A stretch of DNA of 64,000 nt from an uncultured beta proteobacterium (lineage in GTDB: Bacteria > Pseudomonadota > Gammaproteobacteria > Burkholderiales > Burkholderiaceae_B), in the NCBI GenBank assembly GCA_903821335.1, contig CAIJKV010000339.1, forward strand, positions 33,937-97,936, written 5' to 3'. Positions 20,701 to 30,588 of the stretch are shown here, piece after piece (position 1 is the first letter of the stretch; each line of letters opens with the position of its first letter). The notes under the pieces are model-generated. The model was not told the origin of the DNA, ran no database searches, and saw nothing but the letters and a program-made list of their open reading frames with translations. Made by a program: the position numbers and the translations under genes.

Positions 20701-21471
20701 ATGGCACGGTTTTCTGCAAATCTGGGTTTTCTATGGGGCGAACTGCCGTTGCTCGAACGTATCGAGCGGGCGGCGCAAAATGGTTTCCAGGCGATCGAAT
20801 TGCACTGGCCCTACGACACGCCAGCCGAATCGGTGCGTGCCGCGTGCGCGCGCCTGGGGCTGACACTCCTCGCGGTCAATACGCCGCTCGGTAGCCGGGC
20901 GGGTGATTCCGGTTTGGCCGCCTTGCCCGGACGCGAAGAAGAGTTTCGGCAAGCTTTTGACACATCGCTGCAGTGGTGCCTGGGCAGTGGCGCGACCGCT
21001 ATTCACGTCATGCCGGGTGTGATAGAACCCGGGCAGCGTGCGCTGGCCACCGATACCATGGTGCGCAATCTCCGGTGGGCGGCCGACCAGGCTGGCGCAC
21101 ATGGTTTCACCCTCTTGCTCGAGGCCCTTAACCCGCGCGACAAACCTGGCTATCTGTATGCCACGCAAGAGGGTGCCAACGCCATCCGCGAAGCCGCGGA
21201 TCGCCCCAACGTCAAGTTGATGTTTGACGTTTATCACGTTGGGGTCGCCGAGGGCGACATTCTTACAAAACTGAAGTACTTCCTGCCGCACATCGGCCAT
21301 ATCCAGATCGCTGCGGTGCCCAGCCGTGCAGAGCCCGACGAAGGAGAGGTTCGCTATGAGGTGGTCATCCAGCAAATCGATGAACTCGGCTATTCTGGAT
21401 GGATCGGGTGTGAATATCGCCCACGCGCAACGGTTGAGGCGGGCTTGAAATGGTTGAAGGGGTATCAGTAG
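20701..21471 (+). CDS. Hydroxypyruvate isomerase-family TIM-barrel protein
   Basis: MARFSANLGFLWGELPLLERIERAAQNGFQAIELHWPYDTPAE; LLEALNPRDKPGYLY; VKLMFDVYHV. Confidence 0.88.
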   Translation: MARFSANLGFLWGELPLLERIERAAQNGFQAIELHWPYDTPAESVRAACARLGLTLLAVNTPLGSRAGDSGLAALPGREEEFRQAFDTSLQWCLGSGATAIHVMPGVIEPGQRALATDTMVRNLRWAADQAGAHGFTLLLEALNPRDKPGYLYATQEGANAIREAADRPNVKLMFDVYHVGVAEGDILTKLKYFLPHIGHIQIAAVPSRAEPDEGEVRYEVVIQQIDELGYSGWIGCEYRPRATVEAGLKWLKGYQ

Positions 21472-22379
21472 CAACGACGTTGCCACCTCGGGCAGGGGAG
21501 CCCCGGACGCTGCGGTTTGGGTTGGCTGCCAACCGGCTGCACCATGCCTCGGCGGACTCTGCCTGTTTTGACTGGCTACGCGTCAGTGCCTCAGGGATTG
21601 AGGCGCTGGAGATTGAGTTGCATGTGGTCGGACGGACCTACGATGCCATCGCGCGTGAAGGCCTGTTGCGTGGCTATGAAGGACTGATTCGCTATCCGTA
21701 TGGTCGCGAAGGCGGTCTGATGAAGCTTGTCGCACGGGTGACAGCGGCCCAGAACGACGCTGCGTCGCTCGACGGCGCCATCTACCTGGTGGATCCGGTT
21801 GATCCGTCGTCAATTTTTCCAGAGGCACTTGCGCTCAAGCGTCAGTGCATCACGCATGGCAGGCCGTTCATTTCAACCATGGCAGGCGCGATCGAGTGGA
21901 TTGAGGTCGAACGCATTCATGCGGGTCTGCGTCCCGACCGTCGCGTCGATAGCTTGTTTGATTGTGCTAACCAGTGTCTGGCACTGATTGCGCACGACGC
22001 ACTCAAAGACCAGATGCTTCAGTTCGTACACCATCATTTCGACTTGTTGTCGTCCTTTAACCGGCGCGTAGCGACCGGTACCACAGGCAAGTTGCTCAAT
22101 GAGATGGCAGTCCGTCTAGGCTGGCCTGCCGACAAGCCCTGGACCGACCGGTACCTGAGCGGCCCGATGGGCGGTGACGCACAGATTGCCGACCTGGTAC
22201 TGGACAGGCGTTGCCAGCGCGTGATCTTTTTTGAAGATCCGCATGTCGCCAGGCAGCATGAGGCCGATATTCAGTTGCTTGAGCGCGCAGTGCGTGTGGC
22301 GACGCGTGAGGCAACCTGCGCCACGTCACCGGTTGTCGCGCATCGCTGGGCCACTGCCGCAGTAAAACGCGGCAGGTAA
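21450..22379 (+). CDS. Two-domain methylglyoxal synthase-like protein
   Basis: C-terminal half LIAHDALKDQM...ATGTTGKLL...LSGPMGGDAQIADLV...FFEDPHVARQHEADI matches MgsA; N-terminal half aligns with the same fold pattern. Confidence 0.8.
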   Translation: MVEGVSVATTLPPRAGEPRTLRFGLAANRLHHASADSACFDWLRVSASGIEALEIELHVVGRTYDAIAREGLLRGYEGLIRYPYGREGGLMKLVARVTAAQNDAASLDGAIYLVDPVDPSSIFPEALALKRQCITHGRPFISTMAGAIEWIEVERIHAGLRPDRRVDSLFDCANQCLALIAHDALKDQMLQFVHHHFDLLSSFNRRVATGTTGKLLNEMAVRLGWPADKPWTDRYLSGPMGGDAQIADLVLDRRCQRVIFFEDPHVARQHEADIQLLERAVRVATREATCATSPVVAHRWATAAVKRGR

Positions 22380-22389
22380 TGCCCGACGT

Positions 22390-23904
22390 TCAGTCTTCAG
22401 GACGCAGATGCGGGAAGAGGATCACGTCACGGATGCTCGGGCTGTCAGTCAACAGCATCACCAGTCGGTCGATGCCGATGCCGCATCCGCCAGTCGGAGG
22501 CATGCCGTACTCAAGCGCCCGGATGTAGTCGGCGTCGTAGTACATCGCTTCTTCGTCGCCTGCGTCCTTGGCCTCGACCTGAGCGCGAAAGCGCGCGGCC
22601 TGGTCTTCAGCGTCATTGAGCTCTGAAAAGCCATTGGCGATTTCACGACCCGTGATGAACAGTTCAAAACGCTCGGTAATGCCAGGACGCGTGTCCGATT
22701 CACGGGCAAGTGGCGAGACCTCAATCGGATAGTCGACGATGTAGGTCGGGTGCCATAGCTGCGATTCTGCGGTCTCTTCAAACAGTGCCAGTTGTAGCGC
22801 GCCCAGGCCGGCGCGTGCAAGGTTGGGGGCGTGCACATCAACCTTACGTTTGACCAGTTCGGCCCGTACGAATTCGAGGTCAGCAAGTTGCCCTTCAGTG
22901 AATTGTGGAGCGTGCTGCAGGATGGCCTGGACAATCGTCAGTCTGTGGAAGGGCTTGGACAGATCCAGTTCACGTTCCTGATAGGTCAGCGTGGCACTGC
23001 CCGTGGCACGGATGGCTGCCGTGCGAATCAAGGATTCGGTGTAGTCCATCAACCACTGGTAGTCGGTATAGGCCGCGTAGAACTCCATCATGGTGAATTC
23101 CGGATTGTGGCGCGGGCTCACACCCTCGTTGCGGAAGTTCCGGTTAATTTCAAACACGCGCTCAAAGCCACCCACGATCAGTCGCTTGAGATAGAGTTCA
23201 GGCGCGATGCGCAGCGACATGTCCATATCGAGCGCGTTGTGGTGGGTGTTGAATGGCTTGGCGGCTGCGCCCCCCGGGATAGGGTGCAACATGGGTGTTT
23301 CGACCTCAAGAAAGCCCGCATGAAGCATGAATTCGCGAATCGCACCAACCGTCTTGCTGCGCGCGAGGAACGTGTTGCGCGTCTGCTCGGTCATGATCAG
23401 GTCGACGTAGCGCTGGCGGTAGCGTAGTTCCTGGTCGGCAATACCGTGGAACTTGTCAGGCAACGGTCGCAAGGATTTGGTCAGCACGCGTGCGGCACTG
23501 GCATGTACCGAGAGTTCACCTTTGTTGGTCTTGAATACGGTGCCGGTCACCGAGATAATGTCGCCGATATCCCACTGCTTGAAAGCGTCGTAGGTTTCCT
23601 CGCCCAGCGTGTTGCGATCGAGGTAGATCTGGATGCGTCCGGTGGCGTCTTGCAGGGTGGCAAAGCTGGCCTTGCCCATGACCCGCTTGAGCATCATGCG
23701 CCCGGCGACCGACGCCGGGTGAGCGGCGGCGGCCAGGGTCGCCTGATCGTGTTCGTCGTAGGCCGTGTGTAGTGGCAGGGCGCGATCAGCCGGGACGCAG
23801 TCATTCGGGAATGCCACCCCCTTTTCACGCATGCCGGCAAGCTTGGCGCGGCGCTCGGCGATCAGGTGGTTTTCGTCGGTTCGGGGGGGGTGCGATTCAG
23901 TCAT
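22390..23904 (-). CDS. lysS: Lysyl-tRNA synthetase (class II)
   Basis: [72 protein letters not shown]. Confidence 0.97.
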   Translation of the reverse strand: MTESHPPRTDENHLIAERRAKLAGMREKGVAFPNDCVPADRALPLHTAYDEHDQATLAAAAHPASVAGRMMLKRVMGKASFATLQDATGRIQIYLDRNTLGEETYDAFKQWDIGDIISVTGTVFKTNKGELSVHASAARVLTKSLRPLPDKFHGIADQELRYRQRYVDLIMTEQTRNTFLARSKTVGAIREFMLHAGFLEVETPMLHPIPGGAAAKPFNTHHNALDMDMSLRIAPELYLKRLIVGGFERVFEINRNFRNEGVSPRHNPEFTMMEFYAAYTDYQWLMDYTESLIRTAAIRATGSATLTYQERELDLSKPFHRLTIVQAILQHAPQFTEGQLADLEFVRAELVKRKVDVHAPNLARAGLGALQLALFEETAESQLWHPTYIVDYPIEVSPLARESDTRPGITERFELFITGREIANGFSELNDAEDQAARFRAQVEAKDAGDEEAMYYDADYIRALEYGMPPTGGCGIGIDRLVMLLTDSPSIRDVILFPHLRPED

Positions 23905-23906
23905 GA

Positions 23907-24692
23907 TCAGAAGGAGTGTTGACGAATATCGTCGATGATTTGGGCACCAAACTGATCACTGTCCAGGACCTGAAGCAGCCGTTGGGCCGTCAGCTCGGGT
24001 GATATCAGCTGGTGTAGCGTGTGCATATCCATGAAACGGTCGCGCGCAGGGAAATTGTCGGGATCCGATCCGCGTATTGTGGCCTGCATGTCGGTGTCCA
24101 CCACGCCCGGAGCGATCGAGGCCACCCGCACGCGTGTGTCGGACGATGCACCTTGTTCAAGCGCAATCACCTGCGCATAGCGATCCAATGCGGCCTTGGT
24201 GGCGCAGTAGACCCCCCAGCCAGCGGTCGGGCTGCGTCCGGCGCCTGACGAGATCAGCATGATGCGCAAGTCGGCGGCCAGACTGGCTGCCGTCAGGAGG
24301 TGCGCCGTGAGAAATATTGGCGCCGCGATATTGACCTGGAACGCCTGGTTGATCGCGTGCAGGTCGGTCAGTTGATGAGCCATCGCGATTGGTCCGACCA
24401 CACCGGCGTTGTGGATCACCCTGACGCGCGTGTGTCCGGCCGCAAGGTGGGCACGGGTCAGTGCGGCAAGTTCGATGGCCGCACGTTCGACCGCCCCGGC
24501 ATCCAGCAGGTCGATGAAGACGTGCGTCAGCGCGGTGCCACTGTCCTGCGCGAGCTGCGCCAGGGGTGCTGAGGCAGACCGGGCCACCGTCACCAGATGG
24601 CCGCCCTGTGACGCGAGTTGCGCAGCCATGGCGGCACCCAGTCCGCGCGTGGTACCCGTCAGGATGGTTAAGCGTGTATTCACATCAGACAC
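23907..24692 (-). CDS. Short-chain dehydrogenase/reductase
   Basis: [38 protein letters not shown] start overlapping the prfB stop. Confidence 0.88.
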   Translation of the reverse strand: MSDVNTRLTILTGTTRGLGAAMAAQLASQGGHLVTVARSASAPLAQLAQDSGTALTHVFIDLLDAGAVERAAIELAALTRAHLAAGHTRVRVIHNAGVVGPIAMAHQLTDLHAINQAFQVNIAAPIFLTAHLLTAASLAADLRIMLISSGAGRSPTAGWGVYCATKAALDRYAQVIALEQGASSDTRVRVASIAPGVVDTDMQATIRGSDPDNFPARDRFMDMHTLHQLISPELTAQRLLQVLDSDQFGAQIIDDIRQHSF

Positions 24693-25789
24693 CTTGTTTG
24701 AGGCTGGCCTGGATAAAGGGATCAAGATCGCCATCGAGCACTTTCTGTGTGTTCGAGATCTCGACACCTGTACGCAGGTCCTTGATCCGGCTGTTGTCGA
24801 GCACGTAGGAACGAATCTGGTGACCCCAGCCGACATCGGTCTTGGCGTCTTCCATTTTTTGCTGTGCGGCCATGCGGTTGCGCATTTCAAGTTCAAACAG
24901 TCGCGACTTCAGCATCTGCATGGCTTCGGCGCGGTTACGGTGCTGTGAACGGTCGTTCTGGCACTGCACGACAATGTTGGTCGGCAGGTGCGTGATCCGC
25001 ACCGCAGAGTCGGTTTTGTTGATGTGCTGGCCACCGGCGCCGCTGGCACGGTAAGTGTCGACGCGCAAGTCGGCCGGGTTGATGTCGATTTCAATCGAGT
25101 CATCGACCTCGGGGTAGACAAACACGCTGGCAAAGGAAGTGTGTCGACCCCCTGACGAATCGAACGGACTTTTGCGAACCAGGCGATGCACGCCGGATTC
25201 CGTACGCAGGAAGCCGAACGCGTAGTCGCCTTCGATCTTGATGGTGGCGGATTTGATGCCGGCGACTTCGCCTTCGGATTCTTCGAGCAGCTCGGTCTTG
25301 AAACCTTTGCGTTCGGCGTAGCGCAGGTATTGACGCAGCAGCATGGAGGCCCAGTCCTGAGCCTCGGTGCCACCAGCACCCGCCTGAATGTCAAGAAAGC
25401 AGTTCATCGGATCGGCCGGATTAGAGAACATCCGACGAAACTCCATGCCTTCCAGCAGGCCCTGGAACCCATCCGCATCGGTTTCGATGGCTTCAAGGGT
25501 GGCGTCGTCGCCATCGTCGGCGGCCATCTCAAACAGTTCACGCGAATCGGCGATGGACTGCGCCAACGACGTCAGCGTCACGACGACGTCTTCGATGCTC
25601 TTTTTTTCGCGCCCAAGATCCTGGGCGTGTTTAGGGTCGTCCCAGACTTTGGGGTCTTCAAGTTCGGCATTGACAACGTGCAAGCGCTCGGCTTTTACCT
25701 CGTAGTCAAAGATACCCCCGGAGAGCCGACTCGCGCGTGGCGTAGTCGGCGAGGCGGGACGATATCTGGTTCTGGCGTTCGGCTTCCAT
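24685..25789 (-). CDS. prfB: Peptide chain release factor 2, expressed by programmed +1 frameshift
   Basis: First frame 25789-25709 [27 protein letters not shown] then TGA (25708-25706); +1 frame continues [22 protein letters not shown]...; slip site CTTTGAC after ccgggggtat; GGQ motif [21 protein letters not shown]. Confidence 0.95.
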
Positions 25790-25833
25790 TTGGTTATGTC
25801 CGGTAAGTATTTAAGCTAACCCGCCATTTTAGC

Positions 25834-27546
25834 TTACGCCGGGCAAGCGTACTCGATGACGAGTTGAACCGAAACCCGACCATTCCAACTGTTTTGCTCA
25901 AGCCGGTAGGCCATGCGCACATGCTCGGGCAAACTGTCCGTGTGACCGAACCAGATCGCGTCAAACTGCTGGGCTCCACGTTCGACCGAAAGTTTCAGGT
26001 GTTTTTCGCCCACCAACTTCTGTCCGCGCACAAGAAATTCGTCCAGAAACAGCGGCGCGGCAAAACCCGCGCCCCACACTTGTTGTTGCAGCAGGCCAGC
26101 CACGTGCGCGTTGGCAAAGCCGGACTCAAGCGAACCGTCGGTCTCGATCACTGGCTCAAAGCTGCGACGCCCGGTCAGTTCGATGACGGCCTGCTCGAAG
26201 GCTGGCACGAACCGGTCGAAATCGTCGCGGCCCAGGGTCAGCCCGGCTGCCATGGCGTGCCCGCCGAATTTTCGGATCAGGCCCGGGTGGCGTTTGGATA
26301 CCAGGTCGAGTACATCGCGCAGATGGACGTCCGGAATCGACCGTCCTGAACCGCGCAGCTCGTCGTCACCGGCGGGTGCGAAGGCCAGGGTTGGCCTGAA
26401 AAATTTTTCTTTCAGGCGCGACGCGACCAGACCGACCACACCCTGGTGCCATTCGGGGTGGAATACACAGATCGAGGCACTGACGGATCCGGTCTGGATC
26501 TGGTCTGTGAACGCAAGCGCCTGGTCGCGCATGACGCCTTCGATCTCGCGACGCTGGCGATTGATGGTGTCGAGTTCGCGGGCCAGCTCCAGGGCCTGCA
26601 TATCGTCATCCGTGATCAGGCAACGGATGCCCAGACCCATGTCGGCCAGGCGCCCGGCGGCATTGATGCGCGGTCCCAGGGCGAAGCCCAGGTCAAAGCC
26701 GCTGGCAGCCTGAGGATCCCGGGACGCTACGGCGAACAGTGCGCGCAGGCCCGGTTGCATCAGGCCACGGCGCATGCGTTCGAGGCCACGTGTGACCAGC
26801 AGGCGGTTATTCGCGTCAAGGCGCACGACATCGGCGACTGTGCCCAGGGCGACCAGGTCAGCCAGCGCATCCAGGCGCGGCCCGCCGTCTTTCGGGTAGA
26901 CCCCGCGATGGCGTAATTCTGCCCGCAAGGCCAGCATCAGATAAAAGATGACGCCCACACCAGCCAGGTTCTTGGAAGGAAACCCGCAACCCGGCTGGTT
27001 GGGATTGACGATGGCGAGCGCGTGGGGCAGGGTCTCGCCAGGCAGGTGATGATCGGTGACGATGACGCCGATTCCCTGGGCGTTGGCCGCTGCCACCCCG
27101 TCGACACTGGCAATGCCGTTGTCTACGGTGATCAGCAGGTCGGGCTTGCCAGCTGGGTGCACGCAAGCCAGTTCAACGACCGCAGGTGACAACCCATAGC
27201 CGGTTTCAAATCGATTTGGAACCAGGAAATCGACCGTCGCGCCCATGGCGCGCAGAGCCCTGAGGCCCACGGCGCAGGCGGTCGCACCGTCGCAGTCGTA
27301 GTCTGCCACGATCAGCATGCGCTGCCCGGTGGCAATGGCGTCGGCCAGCAGCACGGCAGCGTGTTGGGCATGGGTCAACGCGCCAGGCGGCAACATGGCC
27401 GGCCATTCCAGGCGGATGTCCTCAATGCGGGTCACGCCGCGCGCGGCCCATAAACGGGCCAGCAAACTGTGCACGCCCGAGGCTTCAAGGCGCTGGCAGG
27501 TTGCCAGGTTGGCCTGACGGATCGTCAGCCGGGGAGATTCCACCAT
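25834..27546 (-). CDS. recJ: Single-stranded-DNA-specific exonuclease
   Basis: DHH motifs IVADYDCDGATACAVG and VTDHHLPGETLP; GSGRSIPDVHLRDVLD; start MVESPRLTI (longer start 27591 possible). Confidence 0.95.
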   Translation of the reverse strand: MVESPRLTIRQANLATCQRLEASGVHSLLARLWAARGVTRIEDIRLEWPAMLPPGALTHAQHAAVLLADAIATGQRMLIVADYDCDGATACAVGLRALRAMGATVDFLVPNRFETGYGLSPAVVELACVHPAGKPDLLITVDNGIASVDGVAAANAQGIGVIVTDHHLPGETLPHALAIVNPNQPGCGFPSKNLAGVGVIFYLMLALRAELRHRGVYPKDGGPRLDALADLVALGTVADVVRLDANNRLLVTRGLERMRRGLMQPGLRALFAVASRDPQAASGFDLGFALGPRINAAGRLADMGLGIRCLITDDDMQALELARELDTINRQRREIEGVMRDQALAFTDQIQTGSVSASICVFHPEWHQGVVGLVASRLKEKFFRPTLAFAPAGDDELRGSGRSIPDVHLRDVLDLVSKRHPGLIRKFGGHAMAAGLTLGRDDFDRFVPAFEQAVIELTGRRSFEPVIETDGSLESGFANAHVAGLLQQQVWGAGFAAPLFLDEFLVRGQKLVGEKHLKLSVERGAQQFDAIWFGHTDSLPEHVRMAYRLEQNSWNGRVSVQLVIEYACPA

Positions 27547-28457
27547 GTTTTCCAGTGATGTGCCCGTGGCGGCAACAATCGCCGCCACCAAGGTCGTTGT
27601 GCCGGGGCAAGATCCACGGCACGCTGTGCGCCAAGCAACGTAATGAAAGCGTCGGCCGGTGCGTGGTTGAGCGCCTCGTTGACCCGGGGCAGCGCGTCGA
27701 TCCAGCGGGCCCAGTCCTGGGCGGCGTGGCTGGCGACCAGGTCATCGAGCAGCAGCGTGCTGTGGGCAACGGCGCTCGCCGCCGCGGTCGCGCGCCAACC
27801 CGGACTGCCGCCATAGAGCCACAGGCTGTTGATGGGATAGTGACCGTTTTGCGCACGGGTCGTATTGACCGGATGGTCGTGCCAGGCCATCTGTATTTCA
27901 TTGACCAGCCGGCGCCAGGCACGCATCGTGTCGCCTTGCGGCCACCAGTCTGCCAGGGCCATGCCGGCGACTGCCTGCGGACTGATGGACGGGGTCTGGG
28001 CTCCGGGGGGCAGCCAGATTCGCCAGCGCTGCGGACCGACCGGCAACGCCGAGATGCCGCTGCCATCCCACAGTGTGGCGACCGACTCAAACAGTGCGTC
28101 GGCCTCTGCTGGCCGGATCTCAAGTGCTTCGGGGTGCATCATCGTGGCGCCCTGGCTGCCGACTGCGATTGAGCTGAGTTCGGCCAGCCAAATGGGCTCG
28201 TCTGGATCGAAGACACCCGCTCGCAGGGGACCGAGCCCCGCGCCCAGCGTATGGCCGGGAGCCGGGGCGTAGCCAAGCTGCTGGAGCTCGAGGGCTTCGC
28301 GTGGCGTGCACCCGGTGTGCTCGGGGTCAAGTGCCCGTGCCGTCGCCGTCATGTGGTCGAGTCGCGCGCACAGTGCCGGGCAGGCCGAACGGATGTACTG
28401 GGCAAGCTCGCCGGCGATTGGAGCAGGGGGCAGGGCGCCGGGGATGATGATTCGCAT
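27525..28457 (-). CDS. Cofactor-independent phosphoglycerate mutase-like/RpfE-type protein
   Basis: MRIIIPGALPPAPIAGELAQYI...NEIQMAWHDHPVNTTRAQNGHYPINSLWLYGGS; overlaps recJ start. Confidence 0.7.
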   Translation of the reverse strand: MRIIIPGALPPAPIAGELAQYIRSACPALCARLDHMTATARALDPEHTGCTPREALELQQLGYAPAPGHTLGAGLGPLRAGVFDPDEPIWLAELSSIAVGSQGATMMHPEALEIRPAEADALFESVATLWDGSGISALPVGPQRWRIWLPPGAQTPSISPQAVAGMALADWWPQGDTMRAWRRLVNEIQMAWHDHPVNTTRAQNGHYPINSLWLYGGSPGWRATAAASAVAHSTLLLDDLVASHAAQDWARWIDALPRVNEALNHAPADAFITLLGAQRAVDLAPAQRPWWRRLLPPRAHHWKTWWNLPG

Positions 28458-28548
28458 GCTGGGGATTGTAGTGTGTGTGACGGGGTGCGAGTGGGTGGCA
28501 GGTGCAGGTGTCGACGGATGCGGCCACAGTTGATGCAATAATGCCGAT

Positions 28549-29829
28549 GTGCTGAAACTACCCTATGAACTCTGGATTGGAGCCCGCTATGCGGGCATGG
28601 CTCGTCTGCGCGGTCGTCGCGGCGGACGGGATCGCTTTGTTTCGTTCGTGGCGGCCACGTCGATGGCAGGCATTGCGCTGGGCGTGGCAGCCCTGATCGT
28701 GGTGTTATCGGTCATGAACGGTTTTCAGAAAGAGGTACGCGACCGGATGTTGTCGGTGCTGCCGCACGTTGAACTCTACGTGCCTGGAACGGATCCGGAA
28801 ACTGTCCTGGGCAAATGGACCGAGCTCGCCGACGCGGCACGCCAGTCGCCGTCGGTACTGGCTGCCGCACCGTTTGTCGCGGCGCAGGGCATGCTGATGC
28901 GTGGGCAGGCCATGCGTGGCGTACAGGTGCGCGGCATTGATCCGGCGGCTGAACGGGCGGTGTCGGACGTCGGCAAGCAAATGGTGACTGGCGCGCTGGC
29001 CGAGCTTAAACCTGGCGCCTTCGGTGTGGTCCTCGGCCAGGAACTCGCCGACATCCTCAAGGTGCGCATCGGCGACACGGTGATGATGCTGGCCCCGCAG
29101 GCCAATATCAGTCCGGTTGGTTTTTCGCCCCGGATGCGACAGCTGACGCTGGTCGGCACCTTCCGGTCCGGGCATTACGAATACGATTCTTCCCTGGTTT
29201 TCGTCGATGCCACGGATGCTGCCCGCGTCTTTCGAGATAGCGGCACCGCCGGGGTGAGGTTGCGGGTCAATGATATGTACCGGGCACCCGAGATCGCGTT
29301 GTCGCTCGCGCCGTTGTTGCCGCCCCGCGTGCTGGTGGCCGACTGGTCGCGTAACAACCGCACCTGGTTTGCCGCCGTGCAGACTGAAAAAAGGATGATG
29401 TTCCTGATCCTGGCACTGATTGTTGCCGTGGCCGCCTTCAATCTGCTGTCGTCTCTGGTGATGGCCGTCAAGGATAAACAGTCCGACATTGCCATTCTTC
29501 GAAGTTTTGGCTCGACACCGGGTGAGATCGCAAGAATATTCCTGGTCCAGGGCGCGCTGATCGGTGTGGTCGGCACCCTGCTGGGTGTGGCCGGCGGGAT
29601 CGCGATCGCCTACAACATCGACGTGCTGTTGCCCGCGATTGAACGCCTGGTCGGTGTACAGTTTCTACCCCGTGAGGTCTACTTCATCAGCGAGTTGCCG
29701 TCTGATCCCCGGGTGGACGATATCGTCACCATTGGCCTGACCTCGTTACTGATGTCGTTGCTGGCGACGCTTTACCCCAGCTGGCGCGCCTCGCGCCTGC
29801 AACCCGCACAGGTATTGCGACATGACTGA
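28549..29829 (+). CDS. lolC: Lipoprotein-releasing ABC transporter permease
   Basis: YELWIGARYAGM...FVSFVAATSMAGIALGVAALIVVLSVMNGFQKEVRDRML. Confidence 0.95.
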   Translation: MLKLPYELWIGARYAGMARLRGRRGGRDRFVSFVAATSMAGIALGVAALIVVLSVMNGFQKEVRDRMLSVLPHVELYVPGTDPETVLGKWTELADAARQSPSVLAAAPFVAAQGMLMRGQAMRGVQVRGIDPAAERAVSDVGKQMVTGALAELKPGAFGVVLGQELADILKVRIGDTVMMLAPQANISPVGFSPRMRQLTLVGTFRSGHYEYDSSLVFVDATDAARVFRDSGTAGVRLRVNDMYRAPEIALSLAPLLPPRVLVADWSRNNRTWFAAVQTEKRMMFLILALIVAVAAFNLLSSLVMAVKDKQSDIAILRSFGSTPGEIARIFLVQGALIGVVGTLLGVAGGIAIAYNIDVLLPAIERLVGVQFLPREVYFISELPSDPRVDDIVTIGLTSLLMSLLATLYPSWRASRLQPAQVLRHD

Positions 29830-30586
29830 GTTCGCGCTGCAGGCCAGGCACCTGTTCAAACATTACGATGAGGGGGCGGCGCGCATTGACGTGTTGCGCG
29901 ACGTCAGCCTGGCCGTGATCCCCGGCGAAATGGTGGCCATCATTGGTGCTTCCGGTTCAGGTAAAAGCACCTTGCTCCATACGCTTGGGTTGCTGGACTT
30001 GCCCACCTCCGGTGAGGTGATCGTCGCGGGCACGTCCTCCAACGGCCTGAACGAGGCCACACGCAGTCGCCTGCGCAATCGCGCGCTTGGTTTTGTTTAC
30101 CAGTTTCATCACCTGTTGCCGGAGTTTTCAGCCCTCGATAATGTGGCCATGCCATTGATCGTGCGCCGGCAAACCCGGGATGCCGCGCGCCTTGAGGCGC
30201 AGCGTGTGCTCGAACTGGTGGGCCTCGCGGCTCGCGTCACGCACTTCCCGGGCCAGCTTTCGGGTGGTGAGCGTCAGCGCGTGGCGCTTGCCCGCGCATT
30301 GGTGGGGCGACCTGCCTGCGTGCTGGCTGACGAGCCCACTGGCAACCTCGATCGCCATACCGCGCACCAGATGTTCAGTCTGCTCAAGCAAGTCAATGCC
30401 CAGTCCGGTACGGCCTTTGTGATCGTGACACATGATCCGGAACTGGCTGCACTGGCTGACCGGCGTCTGCACATGGAGTCCGGTTGCCTGGTTCAAGCGC
30501 CACCACCTGAAACGCCGCAATCTGAAGTGCCACAACCTGATGCATCACAATCTGATGCGCAGCATCCGGTGCGCGCAAGGCCTTAG
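29822..30586 (+). CDS. lolD: Lipoprotein-releasing ABC transporter ATPase
   Basis: GASGSGKSTLLHTLGLLDLPTSGEV; LSGGERQRVALARAL; overlaps lolC. Confidence 0.95.
   Translation: MTEFALQARHLFKHYDEGAARIDVLRDVSLAVIPGEMVAIIGASGSGKSTLLHTLGLLDLPTSGEVIVAGTSSNGLNEATRSRLRNRALGFVYQFHHLLPEFSALDNVAMPLIVRRQTRDAARLEAQRVLELVGLAARVTHFPGQLSGGERQRVALARALVGRPACVLADEPTGNLDRHTAHQMFSLLKQVNAQSGTAFVIVTHDPELAALADRRLHMESGCLVQAPPPETPQSEVPQPDASQSDAQHPVRARP
30500..30575 (+). repeat. 15-bp degenerate in-frame repeat at lolD 3' end
   Basis: ccgcaatctgaagtg / ccacaacctgatgca / tcacaatctgatgcg, encoding PPPET-PQSEV-PQPDA-SQSDA. Confidence 0.7.
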
Positions 30587-30588
30587 CC

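Noticed and set aside
24409-24948. 179 aa plus-strand ORF over the SDR/prfB junction
   Set aside because: Antisense to two confident CDSs, no recognisable domain.
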